A DNA stretch of 64,000 nucleotides from Acidithiobacillus thiooxidans ATCC 19377. Lineage in GTDB: Bacteria > Pseudomonadota > Gammaproteobacteria > Acidithiobacillales > Acidithiobacillaceae. The notes beneath the pieces are model-generated. The model searched no databases, had not been told where the DNA came from, and worked only from the letters and a program-made list of their open reading frames with translations. The position numbers and the translations under genes are program-made. Below are positions 54,286 to 63,583 of this stretch, one piece after another; the stretch's first letter is position 1; each line of letters begins with the position of its first letter. The DNA is taken from positions 1,920,501 to 1,984,500 of the forward strand of contig NZ_CP045571.1 of the NCBI RefSeq assembly GCF_009662475.1. Direction: 5' to 3'.

Positions 54286-54711
54286 TTGCCGGCTGCTTCC
54301 TTCTATGACCTGCCAGCCACCCTGTTGACCCCGCAGGAACAATTACGCGCCATTTGTCGGGTCATCAACAAGGTCTGGCAAGTTGTTGGGGAAGCAGATA
54401 TTCTCTGCGCAGATTTGGCAACCGCTCAGAGCGTGGACGACATGCTCTGGACTTTTCAAGCGGATGCTTTTATTCCTCATGGACTGGGGGCAAAGTATTC
54501 TGTACGCATACACTACCAACAACCATGGCCGGATGCCTGCGTGGTTGCCGTGTTGTGTGCCTTGCAGAATCTTCCTGAGCCACTTCCGGCGTGTGAAAGA
54601 CTGGTAGATTTTATTCCAGCCGAGAGCAACGCTCGCGACCTGGCAAGAGAGAGATATAAAACATTGAAGAACATCGGATACACTTTGCAGGTACATACCC
54701 TGGAAGCCTAA
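54286..54711 (+). CDS. holC: DNA polymerase III subunit chi
   Basis: 141 residues from TTG 54286 (GAGGGTAG upstream). ASFYDLPATLLTP, LRAICRVINKVWQVVGEADILCADLATAQSVDDMLW and AFIPHGLG follow the HolC pattern of E. coli (helix then CxD, DEALWxxxxxxFVPHxL). Chi links SSB to the clamp loader. The pepA-holC-valS order is conserved in gammaproteobacteria, which strengthens the call. A longer frame to 54208 overlaps pepA. Confidence 0.88.
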   Translation: MPAASFYDLPATLLTPQEQLRAICRVINKVWQVVGEADILCADLATAQSVDDMLWTFQADAFIPHGLGAKYSVRIHYQQPWPDACVVAVLCALQNLPEPLPACERLVDFIPAESNARDLARERYKTLKNIGYTLQVHTLEA

Positions 54712-54725
54712 CCGGAGATACCACA

Positions 54726-55802
54726 ATGAATAAACAATCTGATCGCAAGGAACCAGTGCTTGAAGAATCACTGGAAGACAACGACGACGCGCCCTTGCTG
54801 CTTACCAAGGTTGTACGCGAAGGTTTACCTCCGCAGCTTTGGCGCCATGAAGAATCACCTTTCATGCCGGAACCCAATAGCGAATCCCATAAAACACCAG
54901 CACCCCTTGATGCCGGACAGGCCGATAAATTTTCGATGCAATGGGAAGAAGCTGAATCTGGCTCTACAGCCGTCGCTGACACAGAACAGGCTAAAATATA
55001 CACGCAAAGTGAAGCACGTTGGCAGCCAGCAGAAACAGCCAATCCGCAGCAGGACTTTGAAGACCGCGACCTGGAAGCAGCACTTAAGCGTATGCGCCAG
55101 GGACTCATGCAGTTTACCAGCTCCAGATCCGAGCCTACATTTGGAGAAAAAAGTGATTCCGATTTCGCAGATCAATCCATTACCGGTCTGGTCAGCGAAC
55201 ACCTGAAGCCTGCACCAATAAATCCGGAACCCGCTGAAAAACCAATACGGTTTGAAGAGGATATTGGCGAATCGCCAGTGTCTGAAGCCTTGCAACCTGA
55301 GCACATTATCAATGAAACTGCAGAGAGCAATCCCGAACCCGCCGAAGAACCTGTTGAGGAAGTAACTGTAGATGCTACCAGGGTTGAGCCGGAGGCTTCC
55401 ATTACAGATACGGCCGCAGATGCGGCAATTAAGCCATCCGTCGAAGAACATCAAGAAGAAGAACATCAAGAATTTGTGGAAGGACATCCAGTACAGGAAT
55501 CCGAGCCATCACCTGTGCCAGAAAAAACTCCTCTTGATCTGGATTTCCTGAAAGATTTTGAGCAATTACTGTTTCAGGAAATAGAAAGACGGGTCATTAA
55601 CGAGATGGAAGAACAGATGATTCAGCATCTGCAGAAAGTCTGGAAAGAACAGGTCAGTCTGACCTTGATGCGTACGCTGGCGCTGGAAGGCATTAAATTG
55701 CGCGAAAGTCTTGCCCAGGAAATGCGCGCTTCCCTACCTGAAATTCTTCAGCGGGTACTGCATAATGGCCTGGAACAAATCACCCCCACCGAACCTGACT
55801 GA
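54726..55802 (+). CDS. Glu-rich unrecognised protein between holC and valS
   Basis: 358 residues. Residues 1 to about 265 are low complexity and very rich in Glu, Pro, Ala and Ser (EPAEEPVEEVTVDATRVEPEAS type; EEHQEEEHQE repeats), with no hydrophobic segment. The last 95 residues are helical (FLKDFEQLLFQEIERRVINEMEEQMIQHLQKVW, ending QRVLHNGLEQI). ATG 54726 has a GGAG site upstream. It stands where other proteobacteria have only a short gap. No family recognised; the disordered head and helical tail suggest a scaffold or partner-binding protein. Confidence 0.72.
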   Translation: MNKQSDRKEPVLEESLEDNDDAPLLLTKVVREGLPPQLWRHEESPFMPEPNSESHKTPAPLDAGQADKFSMQWEEAESGSTAVADTEQAKIYTQSEARWQPAETANPQQDFEDRDLEAALKRMRQGLMQFTSSRSEPTFGEKSDSDFADQSITGLVSEHLKPAPINPEPAEKPIRFEEDIGESPVSEALQPEHIINETAESNPEPAEEPVEEVTVDATRVEPEASITDTAADAAIKPSVEEHQEEEHQEFVEGHPVQESEPSPVPEKTPLDLDFLKDFEQLLFQEIERRVINEMEEQMIQHLQKVWKEQVSLTLMRTLALEGIKLRESLAQEMRASLPEILQRVLHNGLEQITPTEPD

Positions 55803-55811
55803 TGAAGGCTC

Positions 55812-58633
55812 ATGACTGACCATTTAGACCGCCCGTTCGCCCCCGCCGAAATAGAACAGACCTGTTACCAACGCTGGGAGGGACTTGGAATATTCCAGCC
55901 TCAGCCCGGGCAAACCCCCTACTGCATCATGTTGCCCCCCCCCAATGTCACCGGCACCCTGCATATGGGGCATGCTTTTCAGGATACCCTCATGGATATT
56001 CTTGTCCGGGTTCACCGGATGCGCGGCGAAGAAACACTTTGGCAACCCGGCACCGACCACGCCGGAATTGCCACACAAATGCTGGTGGAACGGCAGATTG
56101 TTCAGGAAGGTGGTGATCGTCATCAGATGGGTCGCAGCGCCTTTCTGGAGAAAGTCTGGGAATGGCGTCATGCGTCAGGGGGGCATATTACCCGACAGAT
56201 GCGCCGTCTGGGCGCCTCCTGTGACTGGTCGCGGGAACGCTTCACCCTCGATAGCGGCTTGTCACAAGCGGTCACCGAAGTATTTGTGCAACTTCACGAT
56301 GAGGGCCTCATCTATCGTGGCAAACGTCTGGTCAACTGGGATCCGGTCCTGCGCACCGCCGTATCCGATCTGGAAGTACTCAGTGAGGAAGAAGACGGTT
56401 TTCTCTGGCACATTCGTTATCCACTGAGCGATGACAGTGGTTCTCTGGTGGTGGCGACCACCCGTCCGGAAACCCTGCTGGGAGACGCCGCTGTTGCTGT
56501 GCATCCCGACGACCCACGTTATGCCTCCCTGATTGGCAAAACTCTGCGTCTGCCCATCATGGGGCGAGAAATTCCGGTCATTGCCGATCATTATGTCGAT
56601 CCGGAATTTGGCTCGGGATGCGTCAAAATCACTCCGGCCCATGATTTCAATGACTATCAGGTGGGTCAGCGTCACCATTTACCCCTGATCAACGTATTCA
56701 CCCCCGATGCCCGTATTCGGGACAGCCTTGAGATATTCAACAGCGCAGAATCCACTCCGGCCGAAGAAATTCCAAGCGCACTCAGAGGACTGGACCGCTA
56801 TGCTGCGCGTAAGCAGATACTGGCCCAACTGGAAAGCGAAGGACTTTTAGTCCAGACAGACGCCCACAAGCTGATGGTGCCGCGTGGCGATCGTTCCCAG
56901 GCGGCCATTGAACCCTATTTGACGGATCAGTGGTATGTAAAAGTGGCACCACTGGCTGAACCCGCCATCAAGGCCGTAGAAGAAGGCCGGATTCGCTTTG
57001 TGCCGGAAAACTGGAACAAAACCTATTTTGACTGGATGAACCGGATTGAAGACTGGTGTATTTCCCGGCAGCTCTGGTGGGGACACCAGATTCCGGCCTG
57101 GTATGGCCCCGACGGGCACATATTTGTCGCACGCCACGAAGAGGAAGCCCATAGTCAGGCCAGCCGCCATTACGGGATGCCCGTGGTCCTCGAACGGGAT
57201 CCCGATGTGCTCGACACCTGGTTCAGCTCCGCCCTCTGGCCATTTACAACTCTTGGCTGGCCGGAAAAAACACTGGATCTCGCGCGCTTTTATCCGGGTA
57301 GCGTTCTCGTTACCGGATTCGACATCATTTTCTTCTGGGTCGCACGCATGATCATGATGGGTTTACGCTTCATGGATGAAGTACCCTTCCAGGAAGTGTA
57401 CATCCATGGCCTGGTCCGCGATGCCGAAGGTCAGAAAATGAGTAAATCCAAGGGTAACGTGCTGGATCCCATTGATTTGATCGATGGTATCAGCCTGGAA
57501 GATCTGGTTGCCAAGCGCACCAGGGGACTCATGCAGCCGCAAATGGCTGCCAAAATCGAAAAATCCACGCGCAAGGAATTTGCCGAGGGGATTCCCGCCT
57601 TCGGAACTGACGCCCTGCGTTTTACCTTTACTGCTCTGGCCACCCAGGGTCGGGACATCAAATTTGATTTGAAACGCGTGGAAGGTAACCGTAATTTCTG
57701 CAACAAACTCTGGAATGCCGCGCGTTTTGCCATGATACAGGTTCCCGAAATCAGCCTGCTGCACGGCGAGAGAGAACTGATGGCCCCGGAACGCTGGATT
57801 ATCGGACGCCTGCAGCACTGTGAAGCAGTAGTAAATACTGCCATTGATCAGTATCGCTTTGCCGATGCTGCCCACGCACTATACCAATTTTTCTGGAATG
57901 ATTACTGCGACTGGTACATTGAACTCTGCAAACCGGTGCTGCGTGAAGACAGCCCGTTTACGGCGGCGCAGCAATGCGGAACCCGCAACACCCTGTTGCG
58001 GGTACTGGAAGCCGGTTTACGTCTGCTGCATCCGGTGATGCCGTTCATCAGTGAAGAACTCTGGCAGCGCATTGCACCCATGCTCGACAAAGGCGGTAGC
58101 AGCATTGCTGTAGCGCCCTACCCCATAGCCGATCTGCAACGTGTGGATCCCGAGGCCGATGCCGATACGGAATGGCTCATCAATGCCATTCGCGCCGTAC
58201 GCTCCGTTCGTGGTGAGATGGACATCCCGCCCAGCAAATTACTGCCAGTTTTGTTGCAAGGCGGCGTTGCCCGGGATCGTACCCGTGCAGAGCACTACCA
58301 ACCCTGGCTGTTTGCCCTGGCCCGTTTAAGCAGTCTGGAATGGCTGTCAGACAGCGAAGAAGCCCCCCGGCCGCTCTGCAACTGCTGGGAGATCTGAAAG
58401 TCCTGGTCCCTCTGGCCGGGGTCATAGATGTGGGTGCCGAGCGGGCACGTCTGCACAAGGAACAGCAACGTCTGGAATCCGACCGGGGTAAGACCCTCGG
58501 TAAACTGAGCCAGGAAAGTTTTCGTAGCCGTGCTCCCGCCGAAGTCGTCGCCAAGGAAGAAGAGCGTTTGCGGGAAATTGAAGCGGCCCTGCAGCAACTG
58601 GAGGAACAGGCAGCACGACTGGAGTTGCTCTGA
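55812..58633 (+). CDS. valS: Valyl-tRNA synthetase, frameshifted near the 3' end as given
   Basis: Class I synthetase: HMGH ([18 protein letters not shown]), editing domain, [18 protein letters not shown] and KMSKSKGN are normal. The first frame runs to a stop at 58397 (861 codons). The C-terminal coiled-coil arm ([25 protein letters not shown]) continues in another frame to 58633. The frames switch at the C6 run 58363-58368: with seven C the sequence reads [13 protein letters not shown] without interruption, giving about 940 residues, the family length. Either a base is missing in the assembly or the gene is truncated. ValS is essential, so a sequence error is more likely. Confidence 0.9.
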
Positions 58634-58635
58634 AC

Positions 58636-60003
58636 ATGGCGGATTCCGAGTCTCGCCAAACACATTACTACCCCCTCGAACTGCTCTTTGGCAAGGTCTT
58701 TTCGCCTTTCGAGCAGTTTTTGCGACGCGCGACAGCAGGTGGAATTATTCTCATTGTCGCGACACTGCTAACCCTGTTCCTCAGCAATTCCCCCTGGCAT
58801 CAGTCCTATCACCTGTTTTGGGAAAATCATTTCGGCATCCATTGGGGTCATTGGATACTCGACCAGAGTCTGCACCACTGGATCAATGACGGACTGATGG
58901 TCGTGTTCTTTTTTGTGGTCGGTCTGGAATTAAAACGGGAATTTATGGTAGGAGAATTATCTTCCCTACGGGACGCAGCCCTGCCCATTATTGCCGCAGG
59001 GGGCGGGATGCTGGTACCTGCACTGATATATCACCAAATCAATCCCAGCGGGCCTGCCGCCGAAGGCTGGGGAATTCCCATGGCCACAGACATTGCCTTT
59101 GCCATTGGCATCCTGGTTTTACTGGCCTGGCGGATCCCGCGTAACCTGATTGTATTTCTGACCGCTCTGGCTATTGCCGATGATCTTGGCGCGGTACTGG
59201 TCATTGCTATTTTTTACACTCCATCACTGAATGTTTCGGCATTGATCATCGCCGGCTTGATTCTGCTGGCCTTGATTCTGCTTAACCAGAGTGGCGTTCG
59301 CAAAGTTCTGCCTTACCTGATTCTGGGGCTGCCTTTCTGGTATTTTGTGATGCTCTCCGGCATTCATGCCACGGTCGCCGGCATTCTGCTCGCCTTCACC
59401 ATCCCTGCACGGGGACGGGTTCGTCCTGACCAACTGGCGGACACCCTCAGCGCCCGCAGTGAAAACCTGCGCGATACCATCATTCACAGCAAACGGCTTG
59501 ATCCGCTGGTCAACGGCAAGCTCGCGGGCATCATTCAAAGCATTGAACACAGCAGTGCCGAAGCCATTGCCCCGCAACAACATCTGGAACATCGCCTCCA
59601 GCCCTGGGTAACTTTTGCCGTGATTCCCATTTTTGCGCTGGCCAATGCCGGCATCAATTTCGCCCACATCAGCATTGAAATACTGCTCAGCCGGGTCACG
59701 TTGGGTATTTTTCTGGGACTGGTGCTCGGGAAATTTGTCGGCATTTCCCTGGCAAGCTGGCTGGCCATCAAAATCAGAATGGCCCGCATGCCCAGCGGGG
59801 TGAGTTGGCCCCATCTTCTTGGTGCTGCCGGTCTGGCCGGGGTCGGCTTCACCATGTCTCTATTTATCAGTGACCTGGCCTTTAAAGATGCATTGCTGGT
59901 AGAAGAAGCCAAGTTGGGCATTTTACTGGCTTCATTGACTGCCGCCTGCGCAGGATTAATCTGGTTGTTTTGGGTAGGCAGCAAAACCAAGGAGTTGGAA
60001 TGA
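58636..60003 (+). CDS. nhaA: Na+/H+ antiporter NhaA
   Basis: 455 residues, about eleven membrane segments. FFFVVGLELKREFMVGELSSLRDAALPIIAAGGGM, TDIAFAIGILVLL, ALAIADDLGAVLVIAIFY (the paired aspartates) and GFTMSLFISDLAF are NhaA signatures. It starts 3 bases after valS and its stop overlaps nadC (ATGA). In an acidophile the role may be Na+ and pH balance. Confidence 0.95.
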   Translation: MADSESRQTHYYPLELLFGKVFSPFEQFLRRATAGGIILIVATLLTLFLSNSPWHQSYHLFWENHFGIHWGHWILDQSLHHWINDGLMVVFFFVVGLELKREFMVGELSSLRDAALPIIAAGGGMLVPALIYHQINPSGPAAEGWGIPMATDIAFAIGILVLLAWRIPRNLIVFLTALAIADDLGAVLVIAIFYTPSLNVSALIIAGLILLALILLNQSGVRKVLPYLILGLPFWYFVMLSGIHATVAGILLAFTIPARGRVRPDQLADTLSARSENLRDTIIHSKRLDPLVNGKLAGIIQSIEHSSAEAIAPQQHLEHRLQPWVTFAVIPIFALANAGINFAHISIEILLSRVTLGIFLGLVLGKFVGISLASWLAIKIRMARMPSGVSWPHLLGAAGLAGVGFTMSLFISDLAFKDALLVEEAKLGILLASLTAACAGLIWLFWVGSKTKELE

Positions 60004-60827
60004 TTCCTGAAGACCTCATAGATGTCGTCAAACAGGCCCTTCGCGAAGACCTCGGGAGCGGTGATCTGACCGCTGCACTCATTCCCGAAGCGCAGACACT
60101 CCAGGCCCGCATCATCAGTCGTGAGCCGGGGATTCTCTGTGGACAACCCTACGCCACGGCCACGTTTGCCGCAGTTTCCGAGCAACTGAAGCTACACTGG
60201 GAAGTTGCCGAAGGGAGCGCCGTTACCGCCGATCAGGTGCTGTGCCAACTCGAAGGCCCAGCCCGCGCCCTCCTCAGCGCCGAGCGTTGCGCCCTGAACT
60301 TTCTCCAGACCCTGTCGGGCACCGCAACGGCCGTGTATCATTTTGTAGTATTGCTGAAGGGCAGCAGGACCCGCCTGCTGGACACCCGCAAGACCATACC
60401 CGGCTTACGTCAGGCACAAAAATATGCGGTGCGTGTGGGTGGCGGGCACAACCATCGGCTGGGGCTGTTTGACGGGATTCTCATCAAGGAAAATCACATT
60501 GCCGCCTGTGGTGGCATTACGGCGGCGCTGAGTGCTGCCAGGTCCCTTGCTCCGGCCCTGACCCGCACCGAAATTGAGGTGGAAAATCTGGAACAACTCG
60601 AAGAAGCTTTGGTGGCAGGGGCGGACATGATCCTGCTCGATAATTTCGGGCTGGAATCCCTGCGCCAGGCCGTGCAGAGAGTGGCCGGAAAAATTCCTCT
60701 GGAAGCTTCGGGGAATATGGGCATCCACAACATAGCCGCTGTGGCCGCTACCGGCGTCGATTTTATCTCTGTCGGCAGTCTTACCCGGAATTTACAGAGC
60801 CTGGATTTATCCCTGCGCTATTTTTAG
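60000..60827 (+). CDS. nadC: Quinolinate phosphoribosyltransferase (decarboxylating)
   Basis: 275 residues; converts quinolinate and PRPP to nicotinate mononucleotide in NAD synthesis. LREDLGSGDLTAALIPE, AERCALNFLQTLSGTAT, LLDTRKTIPGLR, VGGGHNHRLGLFDGILIKENHI, EIEVENLEQLEEAL, MILLDNFGLE and EASGNM are the family blocks. ATG 60000 overlaps the nhaA stop. Converges on the VOC-like gene with one base between the two stops. Confidence 0.96.
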   Translation: MIPEDLIDVVKQALREDLGSGDLTAALIPEAQTLQARIISREPGILCGQPYATATFAAVSEQLKLHWEVAEGSAVTADQVLCQLEGPARALLSAERCALNFLQTLSGTATAVYHFVVLLKGSRTRLLDTRKTIPGLRQAQKYAVRVGGGHNHRLGLFDGILIKENHIAACGGITAALSAARSLAPALTRTEIEVENLEQLEEALVAGADMILLDNFGLESLRQAVQRVAGKIPLEASGNMGIHNIAAVAATGVDFISVGSLTRNLQSLDLSLRYF

Positions 60828-60828
60828 C

Positions 60829-62064
60829 TCAGGCGCGGGCTTCTGCATCCAGGCTGCGCAGCGTCTCATCAGCGCCAGCAGCAGCGGTCAGATCAGCGAC
60901 ATTTTCCTTGGTGAAAAATCCCTGAAAACCACCAAAACGCTGCACGTATTCAATAATCAGGGAAGAGTGCTCAGAAGCACTGGAAAAAATCTGTTTCAAG
61001 CCTTCCTGCTCCGAACCGATGACCTGCAACAGAAACTTCTGCCCGCAATTTCGCAGAGCGTCCACCACATAATCAATGTTGATCTGATCCTGAGTACGTC
61101 CGTCTTGCACGCCCACGGCAATGTGATGCAGGCGGGGGCCAAAATTACGCACAAAGGCCTCGGTGGGTGAAGGCTGACCAATCAAATGATTGCAAAAATA
61201 AGGATGATTGGCAGCGGTAAACACCTTGGCAGGACTATTCAACACATTTTCATAATGCACGCTTTTGGTAACATTGGTAGAAGAGTTCTGGTCTGGAATA
61301 TCGTAAGAACCCCAGTAGTAATAACTGGACAGAGTCAGATATTCGAGAATGGCGGCTTCCCGGTTCTGACTGTATACCCGGGTTGCCAGATGATCGATGG
61401 GCAGCAGTAATTGCTCCAGACCCAGTTGTTCTCGTAACACTTTGGCTTGTTCAAAAGCCACCTGCATATCATCGCGAATGGAAGACACGCCGAGGGAATA
61501 AACGCGGATGTCATCATCAGGCCGTTCCCAGTAACCGACAATATTGTGGGTATAGGGAGAAGGTTTGACGATAACCATATTGCCCGGCAACTCCAGGTGC
61601 CGCACCTGCTCCTGATTAAAAAACCGAACTTCGCGGTTTTTTTGTACGACAACTACTTCATGGAGATTTTTGACCTGAAAGACTTCTCCCATGTATCGCG
61701 AGTTGGGACGCTTGGCCCCCACTGGATACACCTCGTTCAGGCTGCGGAAAATACCATGCAGATTGGGATCTTTCACTTCACGAACCAACACATCGGGCGC
61801 ATTCATATCAATGCGGAGAATGTGGGTGGAATGCTGATCGGTTTCGAGGGTGACCAGATAATTGTAAGGCGTCATCAAACACAATTCATGCACATAAGCG
61901 GCAGAATGTCCCGGCTCTACCGTAATCATCAGCGCATCGATGCGGCCAATATTTTCCGTAAGCCCCTGGCGATCGCGATCTTCCAACAGGCGCCCTAACC
62001 ATTCTTCAAAAAAAGCCGAATTCTGCTTGTCACCCTGCCGCTGAAAATCTATTGATGCTTTCAT
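60829..62064 (-). CDS. VOC/HPPD-like protein of unknown function
   Basis: About 411 residues from ATG 62064 (GGGGTGG upstream; 62091 is the alternative start). The C-terminal half looks like a pair of vicinal-oxygen-chelate modules: PIDHLATRVYSQNREAAILEYL, then RLHHIAVGVQDGRTQDQINIDYVVDALRNCG and SSLIIEYVQRFGGFQGFF, like the end of 4-hydroxyphenylpyruvate dioxygenase. One His in LHHIAVGV and one Glu in IIEYVQR could be metal ligands. The first half has no match I know. The substrate is unknown. Confidence 0.72.
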   Translation of the reverse strand: MKASIDFQRQGDKQNSAFFEEWLGRLLEDRDRQGLTENIGRIDALMITVEPGHSAAYVHELCLMTPYNYLVTLETDQHSTHILRIDMNAPDVLVREVKDPNLHGIFRSLNEVYPVGAKRPNSRYMGEVFQVKNLHEVVVVQKNREVRFFNQEQVRHLELPGNMVIVKPSPYTHNIVGYWERPDDDIRVYSLGVSSIRDDMQVAFEQAKVLREQLGLEQLLLPIDHLATRVYSQNREAAILEYLTLSSYYYWGSYDIPDQNSSTNVTKSVHYENVLNSPAKVFTAANHPYFCNHLIGQPSPTEAFVRNFGPRLHHIAVGVQDGRTQDQINIDYVVDALRNCGQKFLLQVIGSEQEGLKQIFSSASEHSSLIIEYVQRFGGFQGFFTKENVADLTAAAGADETLRSLDAEARA

Positions 62065-62145
62065 CCACCACCCCGATTCGCCTTCAAACACTGCTTGTCA
62101 GTTTAACGCGCTGAACTCATTTTCCCAAACCGGACGTATGCTTTA

Positions 62146-62174
62146 TTGACAAGATACCGTTTGGTCGGTATCTT
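62146..62174 (+). promoter_or_regulatory. TetR operator embedded in a sigma70 promoter
   Basis: TTGACA (62146-62151) and TATCTT (62169-62174) are 17 bases apart. Nine-base perfect inverted arms AAGATACCG (62151-62159) and CGGTATCTT (62166-62174) around TTTGGT fill the spacer. The centre ACCG-TTTGGTCGGT resembles NemR-type sites as I recall them. The first ATG of the TetR gene is 9 bases after the -10 box. Confidence 0.75.
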
Positions 62175-62182
62175 CCAAGCTT

Positions 62183-62800
62183 ATGATGACTATGAGCCAA
62201 CGTAAAACGCGCAATCCCGAACAGACCCGCAACGATCTTCTGGATGCTGCTTACCACGAAATTCTGGAATCCGGCTTTCAGGCTGCGAGTCTGGAGCGTA
62301 TCCTCGCTAACACTTCCGTAAGCAAAGGGGCGCTTTATCATCATTTTGGTACCAAGCGCGATCTCGGGCTCGCGGTCATTGAAGAAGTGATCGGGCCGCA
62401 ACTGGAAGAGCGCTGGTTTACCATGCTCGCCCAACACGATAATCCCATCATTGGTCTGTACAACCTCATTGCAGAAAAAATTTCCCAAGCGGATGAATCC
62501 GTCATTCGCTATGGTTGCCCGCTCAACAACCTGATTCAGGAAATGAGTCCTCTGGATGAATCCTTTCGGCAGGGTCTGCAAAAAATCATTGAACGTTGGG
62601 TAGAAGTCGTCACACAGGCACTCAAGGAAGGTCAATCCGCAGGTCAGGTACGTCAGGACTCGAATCCCGAGGATATCGCCCTTTATATTGTTGCTTCCAT
62701 TGAAGGCTGTGTCGGGCTGGGCAAAAACGCCCAATCCATCGATGCCTACCAACGTTGCCTCCGGCAACTACAAGTTTATATTCAGTCTTTAGCGGTCTGA
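62183..62800 (+). CDS. TetR-family repressor (NemR-like)
   Basis: 205 residues. N-terminal HTH RNDLLDAAYHEILESGFQAASLERILANTSVSKGALYHHFGTKRDLGLAVIEE is a typical TetR domain. In the ligand half RYGCPLNNLIQEM has the GCxLxNLxxE motif; E. coli NemR carries a redox-sensing Cys at about this place, so this Cys may sense electrophiles. The operator sits between its own -35 and -10 boxes, implying autorepression of the operon with the two downstream enzymes. No Shine-Dalgarno is visible before ATG 62183; the transcript may be leaderless. Confidence 0.87.
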   Translation: MMTMSQRKTRNPEQTRNDLLDAAYHEILESGFQAASLERILANTSVSKGALYHHFGTKRDLGLAVIEEVIGPQLEERWFTMLAQHDNPIIGLYNLIAEKISQADESVIRYGCPLNNLIQEMSPLDESFRQGLQKIIERWVEVVTQALKEGQSAGQVRQDSNPEDIALYIVASIEGCVGLGKNAQSIDAYQRCLRQLQVYIQSLAV

Positions 62801-62854
62801 TCCCGTAATAATCCCCCCTTCCCTTTTTTCATGCTCGAATAAGGAGGTAGAGTG

Positions 62855-63583
62855 ATGTCTGAAATTCATTCCGAATGGCTACAACTGGAAAATGGTCCCC
62901 GCGCCTGGTACGCCCGCCCCGGCGGCAACGGCCCGCATCCTGGCGTCGTCATATTTATTGAAGCTTTTGGCGTAAACAGCCATTTTCAGGAAGTAGCCGA
63001 ACGATTTGCCAGGGCGGGATACTGCGCCATCGTCCCAGATTTGTATCATGGCAAGGTGTACGAATATGCCGACTTTGAAAATGCCATCGCGCACCTTAAA
63101 ACCCTGAAAGATGATCTGGCCATGCAGGAAGCGGGGCTGGCCATTGCCGAACTGCAAAAACGTCCCGAAGTCATGAAGCACGCCATCGGCGCTGTCGGCT
63201 TTTGTATGGGCGGCCGCTTTGCGTTCATGGCCAATGCCGTACATGCCGACAAAATCGGCGCGTCCGTCGCCTTTTATGGCGGTGGCATTGCCCCGGATAA
63301 GGATCCGGCCGGACGCCAACCGCTCCTGCATCTGGTCGAGCAGATGCGCGCCCCGCTGCTACTCCTTTACGGGGCCGAAGATCAATCCATCACCCCGGAA
63401 GAACATGGACGCATTGCCGCAGCCCTCAGCACCGCCAAAAAGCGTTATACCCTGACGCTGTTCCCCGGTGCCCCTCACGGGTTTTTTGCCGACCCGCGTG
63501 ACAGCTATCGTCCCGAAGCTGCCGCCGAAGGCTGGCGCCTTACCCTGGATCATTTCAGTCAGCATCTTGGAGGGCAGGCATGA
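62855..63583 (+). CDS. Dienelactone hydrolase family protein
   Basis: 242 residues, alpha/beta hydrolase. Nucleophile Cys in VGFCMGGRFA, Asp in YGAEDQSI, and His in FPGAPHGFFAD complete the triad of dienelactone hydrolases. ATG 62855 is preceded by AAGGAGGT (62841-62848) at good distance; GTG 62852 is closer and less likely. The stop overlaps the next start by 4 bases (ATGA). Probably cleaves lactones or acts on electrophilic compounds together with the OYE enzyme. Confidence 0.88.
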   Translation: MSEIHSEWLQLENGPRAWYARPGGNGPHPGVVIFIEAFGVNSHFQEVAERFARAGYCAIVPDLYHGKVYEYADFENAIAHLKTLKDDLAMQEAGLAIAELQKRPEVMKHAIGAVGFCMGGRFAFMANAVHADKIGASVAFYGGGIAPDKDPAGRQPLLHLVEQMRAPLLLLYGAEDQSITPEEHGRIAAALSTAKKRYTLTLFPGAPHGFFADPRDSYRPEAAAEGWRLTLDHFSQHLGGQA

